Source: Rubellimicrobium mesophilum DSM 19309 (GTDB taxonomy: Bacteria; Pseudomonadota; Alphaproteobacteria; Rhodobacterales; Rhodobacteraceae). Taken from it: a stretch of DNA of 34,350 bases. Of this stretch, positions 25,800-33,232 are shown in pieces (the stretch's first letter is position 1; each line of letters starts with the position of its first letter). The notes under the pieces were generated by a model. That model saw only the letters and a list, made by a program, of their open reading frames with translations. It was not told where the DNA came from and ran no database searches. The stretch is taken from positions 1 to 34,350 of the forward strand of contig NZ_KK088584.1 of NCBI RefSeq assembly GCF_000600335.2. The letters run 5' to 3'. The position numbers and the translations under genes were made by a program.

Positions 25800-26877
25800 G
25801 CCAAACTCCTCCTGTTCACGTGCCGGCGTCGTTTCACGTTGAGTGAGCCAGTCGTTCCAATGCGGCGGCTACGATTGGGAGACTTGAGCCCTTCAGGCCC
25901 AGGCGGTCAGACCCCACCCTGCGCCGCACCGATCCAGTCATGAGAGTGATGAGCCAAGCCTACCAGGGCTGTGCCTGCGTGCGGTTCTGCGTGCCATGCG
26001 TCCCCCGGTGACAGGACCAGATGCACTTCGAACTTCGGACCATTCGCTTTCTGAGACGTTGGCCCGCATGGACTGAACCTACACGAGCCAGCACGGCCGG
26101 TCAAAACCTGCGCTTGCGGATGGCTCACCATCCCCAGAAGGCGCACTCGGGTCGGTGGCCGGCCGGCACTGACCCGAACGCCCGTAGTCACGGATCAGTG
26201 CCTAGGCCCGGCAGCAGAGCCGATCTAGAACACCCTGCCTGGTTGGTACCCAGCCGCTCTCTCAAGCAACTCGTCCACTCTTCCGTCCACCTTTTAGGGC
26301 GAAAGGACAGGGCGGGTGCCCTGTTCTCCGGAGCCTCACCACGCAGTAGCTTGGAAAGGCACGTGCGCGCTTACGGAGCGTGGAAGGCCACCCAGATGCC
26401 GTTGTCGGACGATCCTCTCGGTACAGCCATGGACCGATCTTCTTGGGAGCGCAGCATAATGAAAGCTGGTGCAGGGCTACTTCGTTAAGATGTTGGCAGG
26501 AAAGACGGCCAAGCGGCGGCCTTTTTCCGACCCGATCCGGCTATTGCGAGGTCCGACTTGTTACATTGTGAAACAGAGCACAACAGACAAGAGGCTGATG
26601 GTTGCACTGCCTCCGAACAGGAGACCGATTGCATGAAAGCCGACTCCTATGGGCTTGGAGCGACATTGCGAAAGCGGTGAAGCTGACCATCAAAGCCCTG
26701 TAAAGGCACTCGAGTCCTCCACATCCGGCCCCAGTGTGGTCATCATCTTGAGTGACAAAAGTTACACATGAAGTCGTGACGCCCAAGAGCCTACCAGGCG
26801 CGCTTCGGCCGCCTTCTGCGCCCGATGAGCCAAGCCCAATAAGGGGTCGCGACCAGCAAAGGAAGGGAGCGGAAATC
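25800..26877. other. Long stretch without a convincing gene
   Basis: About 1.08 kb separates the RTX pseudogene from the peroxiredoxin gene. A rightward open frame at 26021-26488 has the low-complexity, Arg/Ser/Pro-rich composition of chance frames and no family resemblance. A short dyad, TGTTACATTGTGAAACA, lies at 26559-26575. A hairpin-like GGCC-N7-GGCC followed by five T lies at about 26505-26525. The last 15 bases hold the ribosome binding site of the next gene. The stretch may be decayed coding sequence. Confidence 0.5.
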
Positions 26878-27648
26878 GTGACGTACAAGCTGTTCGAGGA
26901 AATGCGGCTGCTGCGGGTCGCTAGGGTACCGCATCGTTATGCTAGGCAGGTAAGATGGCTACCGCAGATCGGGGACGTGGTTCCCGACTTCAAAGCGGAG
27001 ACCACGAACGGCCCTCTCAGCTTCTACGAGTGGGCTGGGGAGAGCTGGACCTATCTCTTCAGTCATCCGGCCGCCTTCACGCCGGTCTGCACCACGGAGA
27101 TGGTGTCGCTGGCCGCCAATGTCCTGAACTTCGACCAGCGCAACGTGAAGCTCCTCGGTCTTTGCGGCTCCTCGCTCGAGGACCAGCGCCGCTGGCACGG
27201 CGACCTCAGCCGGAGCCTAGGAGCTGAGATCTCCTTCCCGATGATCGCAGACACCCAACGTATCCTGTCCCAGCTATTTGGCATGCTGCACTGGGAGGAA
27301 AGCTGCGAGTTTGCCATCCGCAAGTCGCTGCTCATCGGTCCCGACAGGAAGATTCGAATGATCTCCGAGACCCCGCTGCTGGTGGGCCGAAACACCGATG
27401 AGGTGCTCCGCTCGATCGATGCTGTGCAGACGGTCGATGCCTACAATGTTGGGGTTCCCGCCGACTGGAAGAAGGGCCAGGAGTGCCTTCTGCTTCCCGG
27501 TGAGTGCGGCGAGCCCCGGTTCGATCATTGGCACTCCGCGCGCATCGTCCGTTCCTACCTCAAGTTCGTCGCCAACCCCTGGCGGTCCGCTCCCAGACTG
27601 GACCGGTCCAGCGGGACAGACACCGCGCCGATCGCTGCGGCAGCTTAA
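26878..27648 (+). CDS. 1-Cys peroxiredoxin (Prx6-type)
   Basis: Peroxiredoxins of this type reduce hydrogen and alkyl peroxides through one peroxidatic cysteine, here Cys71 in FSHPAAFTPVCTTE. The AhpC/TSA fold begins at IGDVVPDF (about residue 31), and the C-terminal Prx6-type domain has DAYNVGVPADWKKGQECLLLPG. At 256 residues it is about 30 longer than usual, from an N-terminal extension not typical of the family. The GTG at 26878 is preceded by GGAAGGGAG. An ATG at about 26955 has a more usual position but is out of frame, so a small sequence error near the start is possible. It is probably cytoplasmic. Confidence 0.85.
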   Translation: MTYKLFEEMRLLRVARVPHRYARQVRWLPQIGDVVPDFKAETTNGPLSFYEWAGESWTYLFSHPAAFTPVCTTEMVSLAANVLNFDQRNVKLLGLCGSSLEDQRRWHGDLSRSLGAEISFPMIADTQRILSQLFGMLHWEESCEFAIRKSLLIGPDRKIRMISETPLLVGRNTDEVLRSIDAVQTVDAYNVGVPADWKKGQECLLLPGECGEPRFDHWHSARIVRSYLKFVANPWRSAPRLDRSSGTDTAPIAAAA

Positions 27649-27903
27649 GCGGCCAGGAGGACTTCGGCGCCTCCTAAACGATTGCCCACAGTTTGCTGGT
27701 TCACCGCCCCTTGGCAAAGGCAGGCTAGGAGTTCTCCGGCCTGCCCCAGGGTTGTTCGGCTCCGCTGCGGTTGCGGGTATTTCGACGTCCATGATCGCAG
27801 GCTGGCCAGAGCCTTTGACCAGCAAGGTTGGTGCGACAGCAGCCGCTGGCGACCGAAACATCGGGCGGAGAGGCGTAGTCAAGGAGCAAGAAAGACCACA
27901 AGG

Positions 27904-28260
27904 ATGAGCATCGAACCCTTCCTGGGCGTCGCAAGCTTGCGCCAGCTTCTCGTAGTCCGGCCGCAAGGCTTCTGCGACGAGCTGCTGCTGGACGACATTC
28001 GCCAGATCCACACCGCCGCCCGGCAGCTTTTCCATGGGGTACTAGGGCAGCGCGTTCTCGACCCGGCCACACTCGAGAAGATGCTCTGGTCGCTTGAACG
28101 TCAGATCGAGGCCGGGCAGGACCTTCAGGCGCAACTGGAAGGCCGCAACGCGAGCGGCGAGACCCAGGCCGAGTTGGCTGACCTCATCGCTTACTTCGAG
28201 GCGGTCTGTCGCACACTCGTGGGACGGTCTAGCACCCGGCAATTCGTCTTCAGGCCATAG
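27904..28260 (+). CDS. Small helical protein related to the BLUF partner protein
   Basis: The 118-residue product has no family I recognise. It is predicted to be all helical, with a central part (AARQLFHGVL, LEKMLWSLERQIEAGQDLQAQLEG, AELADLIAYFEAVCRTL). Residues about 31-110 align without gaps to the protein at 32261-32590, with about 21 identities in 80 by eye, including AAR, RQ-x2-A-x2-DL and L-x2-YxE. The ATG at 27904 is chosen because the similarity and helices start after it. AAGGAGC lies 18 bases upstream, rather far. It stands downstream of the peroxiredoxin gene in the same direction, so a link to redox stress is possible. Confidence 0.65.
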   Translation: MSIEPFLGVASLRQLLVVRPQGFCDELLLDDIRQIHTAARQLFHGVLGQRVLDPATLEKMLWSLERQIEAGQDLQAQLEGRNASGETQAELADLIAYFEAVCRTLVGRSSTRQFVFRP

Positions 28261-28339
28261 CATCACTGACCAGAGCGCTTGGCCGTTGCGCTCATGGCGG
28301 GCAAGCTCTTCCGATCTCGAGCCAGTTCAAGATGCGCCG

Positions 28340-28579
28340 TCACGTCTCCAGCTCGCCACTTGTCGAGCCGACAAAGCGCAGGGTGCAGACGATCGCCCCC
28401 TGCTCGTCGGTGACGTAGAGCCGGCGATCCGGTGAGCGCCAGAAGTCGACAGCCTGGTCCTTCATCAACTGGCCAGCCAACGTGGCGGCTTCGGTAAGGA
28501 CCGCGTCCGGGCTGTCGAAGACCTCCTCGATCGGCTGGAGGTCGGGGCTGCTCGGGAAATGGAAGACGTATTTGGGCAC
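28340..28579 (-). CDS. DUF6894 family protein, copy 2
   Basis: The 79-residue product fits the DUF6894 pattern. It starts PKYVFHFP and carries FWRSPDRRLYVTDEQGAIVCTLRF, which matches the copy at 20444-20677. I use the GTG at 28579, preceded by a strong AAGGAGGG. The open frame continues 95 codons upstream without similarity. Function is unknown. It is leftward like the envelope genes to its right, but a gap of about 280 bases separates them, so an independent promoter is likely. Confidence 0.78.
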   Translation of the reverse strand: MPKYVFHFPSSPDLQPIEEVFDSPDAVLTEAATLAGQLMKDQAVDFWRSPDRRLYVTDEQGAIVCTLRFVGSTSGELET

Positions 28580-28860
28580 TCCGCCCTCCTTGATCCTCGA
28601 TGTCACACAAGCCGGTCCGGAGGCAGTCGTTGCGGCGTTAGCGATGACCGGGCAATGACCTACATCTCTGCGCGTTCCACGGCATAGGCCTGCAAATCTC
28701 TGACCTACCAACTCACGGGTGATGCACAGGCCGCCAGCACTGGGATGAAACACTGTGCTGTGCGACGGTTTGCTCCCTCCGATCCCATCCACCGAGTCGC
28801 GAACAAAGGACGCGATCGTTTCCGGCTTGGATCGCTGTGTCGCTGTCCGAGACTCCCCAG

Positions 28861-29199
28861 TCAACTGGCTGGATCTCGGCCGTTCCCTTGGATTAGCGTA
28901 CCCACATCTGAGGTATAGAGCCCGGGCTCACTCTCATCGGCATCAAGGGCCATGACATCGGTGGATACCGTCACGCCGGTTGCGATCCCGCCGTCCGACG
29001 TGAACGACTGGGTCTCCACATGGGCGCCGCTCCCTGTCGAAAGGCTGAATGCTTTCAGCTGACCGTCTTCCTGGAGCAGCACGAGTTCCACGCGCGACGT
29101 GATTGGCTCGGCTTCCTGGGCCAATACCTGCGCTGGAGTGCTAAGTCCGCCTCCCAGGAGTAGGCCAACGAGAAGAGTGCGATCTAGGCGCAGGCTCAT
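28861..29199 (-). CDS. Small secreted protein downstream of the outer-membrane barrel
   Basis: The 112-residue product starts with a Sec signal peptide (MSLRLDRTLLVGLLLGGGL, cleavage near VLAQ-AEP). The mature protein of about 85 residues is rich in Ser, Thr, Gly and acidic residues, with beta-prone stretches RVELVLLQEDGQLKAFSL and GIATGVTVSTDVMALD. The start at 29199 has AAGGAACG upstream. It is the third gene of a leftward set: a secreted protein, the barrel, then this gene 47 bases after the barrel's stop. No family is recognised. It is likely periplasmic or surface-exposed and may work with the barrel. Confidence 0.65.
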   Translation of the reverse strand: MSLRLDRTLLVGLLLGGGLSTPAQVLAQEAEPITSRVELVLLQEDGQLKAFSLSTGSGAHVETQSFTSDGGIATGVTVSTDVMALDADESEPGLYTSDVGTLIQGNGRDPAS

Positions 29200-29246
29200 G
29201 AGGTCGTTCCTTTGTCTCGCAGGTTCGCAGGAGGCGGGCACACCCG

Positions 29247-31336
29247 TCAGAACCGCATCTGGACGGCCGCCAGCAGCATATGCTCGGACGTCCCAATCCG
29301 CCGCCCGGCTGCATCCTTGCCATAGCTGTAGTCGGCCCTCGCCCACTGCACCTTCAGCTCCGTCACTTGGGGGCCAGTGCCTAGGTCGAGAGACAGTCCG
29401 GCACGCGCCTGGATGTAGCTCTCCTCGGTGGAGAAGGGCATATGCTCGGCCGTCAGAGTCAGGCGGGGTTAACCCTGTAGGTGAGCCCGAAGGTGGTGCT
29501 CGTGGCGCCGGTGTCGGTGTTGACGTCACTGAACCGCTCGCGGGCGGTCAGAGACAGAGGACCGCTCTGATAGCCCCCGACCAGATCGATGCCGCTTGAA
29601 CCCTCACCCAGACGAGGGACCGAGCCATCGAGGTTGGGGCGGTCCAGTTCAGCGTGGGCTGCCACCCCGAGAGTGAAGTTCCGGTCCTCCGAGAGCTTGA
29701 AGCGCCGGCTCAGACGACCCTCAACCTCGCTGTAGTGGTCCTGATCAGGGTTGCTGTAGACGTCCGCGCGTAGATAAGCCGACCAGCCCTGTTCGGTGTT
29801 CAGAGCATAATCGGCTCCGACATAGGCGGTGGTCTCATCGGACAGGATGACGCCCGTGTAGTAGCGCAGCACGCTCGTGCCGCTCGTCCGGTTGCCCGAG
29901 AACGAAAGGTGCGGGACGTAGCGATAGGTGGAGACCTCCTGGGAGATCACCCGCCGGGTGGCCTCTTGGGTTGTGACGTCCACCCCTGTCTGAACGAACA
30001 GATTATCGATGTCGGAGAAGTCGAGTTCGGTGATCTGCTGATCGATCGCGTCAACCACGGTGATGGTGCCGTCGCTCAGGCCATCCCATGCGACATCGAG
30101 GCCGCCTTGGGTAAACTGCGATGCAACATCCCTTCGAGGGCCGGTTGGCACATAAGAGACGCGATTTGTTACGCTCACGTCCCGGACCTGCGAGAAGCCG
30201 AGCCAGACGCCGTTCGTCCAGGCGACCGGCGTCTCAGAAGCCCGTCGGGCGGGGCTGGCACTATGCGTCACCCGCGACACGCCGGACTGATAGGCAGTGA
30301 TGCTGTCGCGAGGCAGGCGCAAGTTGTTGGCCGAGAGGAAGAGATTGTTGCTGATGCGCAGGTTGGGATCGCCGTCCCCTGCGGGCAGCTGCCCATCCAA
30401 AGCTGGCAGGAGCCATGCGGCCGCCTGCAAGATGAACGCGGTCTGGGTCCACTCGTCCTCGTCGAGCAGCGTGAAACTACGGATGGTCCGGCCGAGTGAG
30501 GCCTGCGTGCTGCTGCTGGTGAGGTTCTGCTCGACCCGGGACAGGGTCAGGACCGAGCGCTGCTCGACATCTTCATATCGGCTGATGCGATTGGCACCTG
30601 ACCTGTCCTGAGACAGCGTGAAGCCGGTGTTTGAGAAGTCCAGGTCCATCCCAACCACGTCGCCGCCGGCAACCCCGCGCTGGAAGCCAGGCGCCTTGAG
30701 AGCCTCATGAGTCTCAAGACTGATTTCCTGTCCAAACTGCGAGCTGAGGATGAACCCGCCCGGCACAAGCGTGTTAGGGTCGACACGGTGGGGATCCACC
30801 TCAAGGCCAGGGGTATAGGTGCAGAGCGCACCGGGAGCGGCTTCGGGCGCAATGCATCCCCCCGTGACGCTGAGACGCACCCGCGATCCCAGCAGGTCTA
30901 CAGCCTCCTCTCGCGTGGTGGTGATCGTCCGATGTTGGTCTGCGGATTGGAGCTGGAGATACCAACCGACCTGCCGACGCTGGAACAGGCGACCCTCGAT
31001 CCCCTCGCTCAGGTCGCTTCTCAGGGCATAGGTCCCGGTGAAGTCGAGGGACGATCTGCGATGTGCCCCATCCAAGACTCCGGCTGACAGAAAGCCCGTG
31101 GCTCCATAATCGAGAGTGATGCCGTTCAGCACGAAGCGACCCGTCAAGGGCACGACATTCCGCTGTCCCGGCTGACGCAGTTCGGGTTCCGAACGGCGGT
31201 TCTCCTGCTGGAGGTCATATCTGAAGCTCTGGTCTGCTCCAGAAGCGTCCTGAGCCACCGCAGCGCCACCCAGATGGATCAGCAACGCAGCCGCGCTGCA
31301 CGGGAGGGCAAGGCTCCGGATGTGTCGCTGTCCCAA
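29247..31336 (-). pseudogene. Large outer-membrane beta-barrel protein, interrupted by one frameshift near the 3' end
   Basis: Restored, the product is about 696 residues. A signal peptide (ALPCSAAALLIHLGGAAVAQ) is followed by many alternating amphipathic strands, and the protein ends ...LLAAVQMRF with the terminal Phe of outer-membrane barrels. The frame breaks at 29465-29468, four G on the plus strand. The first frame ends FGLTYRVNPA-stop, and one frame over the text continues RLTLTAEHMPF, together giving a typical strand. One base is missing. I cannot name the family; putative porin families such as BBP2 are candidates. The start is a TTG at 31336, the only start codon after an upstream in-frame stop. 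It is flanked by two small secreted-protein genes. Confidence 0.72.
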
Positions 31337-31417
31337 GTGAGCTAATCCCTATCGGCGCAGTATGAAAATGCTCAAGGCGGAGCAGGGCCCCGCCTCAAGC
31401 GTCCTGGATCTGCCTGA

Positions 31418-31867
31418 TCAGGGCAGGATCGGGCCGCAGTAGACGGGCCCATAGGGCTGGCAGCCCGTGTAAATCTCGTTCGACTCGGTCACGTTGACCT
31501 CAGACTCGTAGCCAATGGCCCGATCATCGATGCCAACCAGGGACTCGAGATCCGTGTTGGAGTTGTTGGTGGCGCCCGCGTTGGCGGTCGAGCCGGTCAC
31601 CGGGCCGGACACAACAGCAGTCGAGTTGGCGACGGCGGCATGATCACCCGTGGCGACCGACACGGCGAGAGAGTCGAGGCTGCTGCCCGTGGTCGGCATC
31701 ATGTCGGCGCCATAGGTCACCTGGCCATCGGTGCCAAAGGTGGCGCCGATCGAGACGGCGATCGCCGGCGAGGACGGCTCCTCATAGGCTTGCGCCGGAG
31801 CGGCCAGCGGAAGGACCACCAGGGCCGCTCCGAGGAGCGACGTGGTCAGACGGTTCATCTTGGTCAT
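31418..31867 (-). CDS. Secreted Ser/Thr/Asn-rich protein heading the envelope operon
   Basis: The 149-residue product has a signal peptide (LLGAALVVLPLAAPAQA). The mature part is low in charge and rich in Ser, Thr, Ala, Gly and Asn (TGSTANAGATNNSNTDLES), ending with two cysteines in CQPYGPVYCGP. That end could form a disulphide in an oxidising compartment. No family is recognised. CAGGGAC lies about 10 bases ahead of the ATG at 31867; a second ATG lies three codons on. It is the first gene of the leftward set and lies 81 bases from the barrel gene. A CRP-type palindrome lies 134-153 bases upstream of the start. Confidence 0.68.
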   Translation of the reverse strand: MTKMNRLTTSLLGAALVVLPLAAPAQAYEEPSSPAIAVSIGATFGTDGQVTYGADMMPTTGSSLDSLAVSVATGDHAAVANSTAVVSGPVTGSTANAGATNNSNTDLESLVGIDDRAIGYESEVNVTESNEIYTGCQPYGPVYCGPILP

Positions 31868-32260
31868 GTTGCTTATGTCCCTGATTTTGCTGTGGCTTCA
31901 GAGGTTTCTCTAGCCCGCGGGGCGCATCTAGCAAACGGATCGGATGATCAGCAACGTGACCGGCCTGGTTGGGCAGCAGCATCAGAGTTACTGCGGCACG
32001 TATGTAACATTTATTACATATAGATTCGATAAGGGAATGTTTTTATTCAGTTTTAATTATACCTCGAGGATGCCCGACTGTTTCCTTGGCAGTGTCCAAA
32101 TTGTTCCCGATTTCGAAAGGACGGTCTGTGCGCCCCAGACCCGCGCTTCCCTCTTCGCCTTGATCTGGATCTTGATCCTCGCTCACACGGGGATTGCCGA
32201 ACCGGACTTGGGCAACCTCTTATGCTGCTGGGGTCCAGAGTTATGGGGCCTGCTCTGCCC
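31868..32260. other. AT-rich upstream region of the envelope operon
   Basis: These 393 bases lie between the small BLUF partner gene and the secreted-protein gene, both leftward. A strikingly AT-rich island at about 31998-32055 stands out in GC-rich surroundings and contains the CRP-type palindrome. Nothing in the remaining part (32060-32260) looks coding. The envelope operon promoter is expected here. Confidence 0.55.
32001..32020. promoter_or_regulatory. CRP-type operator upstream of the envelope operon
   Basis: A perfect inverted repeat, TATGTAA (32001-32007) with TTACATA (32014-32020), has a 6-base spacer. The inner form TGTAA-N6-TTACA has the same geometry as CRP sites (TGTGA-N6-TCACA). 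It is 134 bases from the ATG at 31867. A near-identical site is at 33109-33128; over 23 bases the two differ at three positions. Confidence 0.6.
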
Positions 32261-32590
32261 TTAGATCGCCCCCGGGGCAGGCCGCGACAGATCCCGGTCT
32301 GCTCGATGAGGATAGACAAGAGACCGACCTTCTGGCCAGAGGCCAAGGCGGACCTCAAGCTTGGCATTCATGTCTTCAAGATAGCTGAGGAGCTCGGTCA
32401 CCTGGCTCTGAAGGCAAGGATCAGACCCGTCCGCAATCAGCTTCAGGCGCAAGTCTCTTGCTGCACCAACTTGGCGGACCACGGAGGCGTGGAGTTGGCC
32501 CAACGTGCTCTCGTCAGTGCGGCCGTTCTCCAGGGCCGGTCCGATAACTCGGCGAGCGGCCCACTCGATCCTGGTTAGGGCTTCATGCAT
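32261..32590 (-). CDS. Small helical protein coupled to the BLUF photoreceptor gene
   Basis: The 109-residue product has no recognised domain but is related to the protein at 27904-28260 over about 80 gap-free residues. It is predicted to be helical (IEWAARRVIGPALENG, LGQLHASVVRQVGAARDLRLKLIADG, QVTELLSYLEDMNAKLEVRLG), with a polar tail rich in Arg and Pro. Its ATG lies inside the BLUF gene end (ATGCATGA, an 8-base overlap), so it is translationally coupled to it. Short BLUF proteins usually signal through a partner protein, so this may be that partner (inference). Confidence 0.68.
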   Translation of the reverse strand: MHEALTRIEWAARRVIGPALENGRTDESTLGQLHASVVRQVGAARDLRLKLIADGSDPCLQSQVTELLSYLEDMNAKLEVRLGLWPEGRSLVYPHRADRDLSRPAPGAI

Positions 32591-33044
32591 CTTGAGCTCC
32601 TCCGAGTTGTTGCCGCAAGTCCCGCTTGCCAGCCTGACTGGTTTCTGCGGACAGCATCCGACAGAGGTCCTCGATCGTGACCTGCGACATCAGGGACGGC
32701 TGGAAGGCTCCGTCGATTAGATATCGCTCGAGGGTTTTGGGTCGGAGACCAGCGGTCTCAACCAAGTGCATGCTCCATTCGGGAAATAGCCGGTAGGGAA
32801 CGGTGTTGGTGCTGACGATCTGAATGTCGTCATGAGAGGGGTCCTGCATGATCCGCGACAGGCACCATCCCACTCGGGCCCGATCACCCTCCAGGAGCTG
32901 GACGAAGTTCTGCTCGCTGACGATGAGCACCCCGGTGATGTCGTCCCGGAGGTTGTTGCGGCGCGAGGTCTGCAGGATCGCGTTCAGGGTTTCAGGGGCT
33001 CGGTCTATGCGCCGGGATGAGTAGATCAGCCGTGTGGGTCCCAC
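32583..33044 (-). CDS. BLUF-domain blue-light photoreceptor
   Basis: The 153-residue protein has an N-terminal BLUF domain (PF04940) that binds FAD and senses blue light. The key residues are present: Tyr8 (LIYSS), Asn31 (RRNN), Gln49 (FVQLLEG) and Trp90/Met92 (FPEWSM). Tyr8 and Gln49 form the photo-active hydrogen-bond network. About 55 C-terminal residues are helical and hold no enzymatic output domain, so it belongs to the short type that works by protein interaction. A CRP-type palindrome lies 65-84 bases upstream of the ATG at 33044. It is co-transcribed with the small helical protein. Confidence 0.9.
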   Translation of the reverse strand: MGPTRLIYSSRRIDRAPETLNAILQTSRRNNLRDDITGVLIVSEQNFVQLLEGDRARVGWCLSRIMQDPSHDDIQIVSTNTVPYRLFPEWSMHLVETAGLRPKTLERYLIDGAFQPSLMSQVTIEDLCRMLSAETSQAGKRDLRQQLGGAQDA

Positions 33045-33108
33045 TGCCTCGTGCCTCGTTCTTGATGATCGTTGGCATGGGACGCCATCCCAGGACCGGG
33101 CGATAGAT

Positions 33109-33128
33109 TATGTAACAAATATTACTTA
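33109..33128. promoter_or_regulatory. CRP-type operator upstream of the BLUF operon
   Basis: TATGTAA (33109-33115), a 6-base spacer, and TTACTTA (33122-33128) form an inverted repeat with one mismatch. It matches the site at 32001-32020 so closely that a shared regulator is likely. It lies 65 bases from the BLUF start codon and about 105 bases from the end of the Crp/Fnr gene. Confidence 0.58.
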
Positions 33129-33232
33129 TAGGCGAGAACAACCGGGGGCAAGAGGCAGCAACCCCCGATTGCAGATGGAGGCGAGCCTGCGACCTTGGGC
33201 CTCAGGCTGCTGCGGAGCTGCGAGAGAACATA

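Noticed and set aside
26021..26488. Rightward 155-codon open frame in the gap before the peroxiredoxin gene
   Set aside because: Composition is typical of chance frames in GC-rich DNA, there is no recognisable motif or good ribosome binding site, and no operon context.
26559..26575. Dyad TGTTACATTGTGAAACA considered as a third CRP-type operator
   Set aside because: Its half-sites are in a different arrangement and spacing from TGTAA-N6-TTACA and it is about 300 bases from the nearest start codon.
27652..27677. AGGAGG-loop-CCTCCT hairpin after the peroxiredoxin gene
   Set aside because: A short stem without a T run; it may be a weak terminator but is not supported enough to list.
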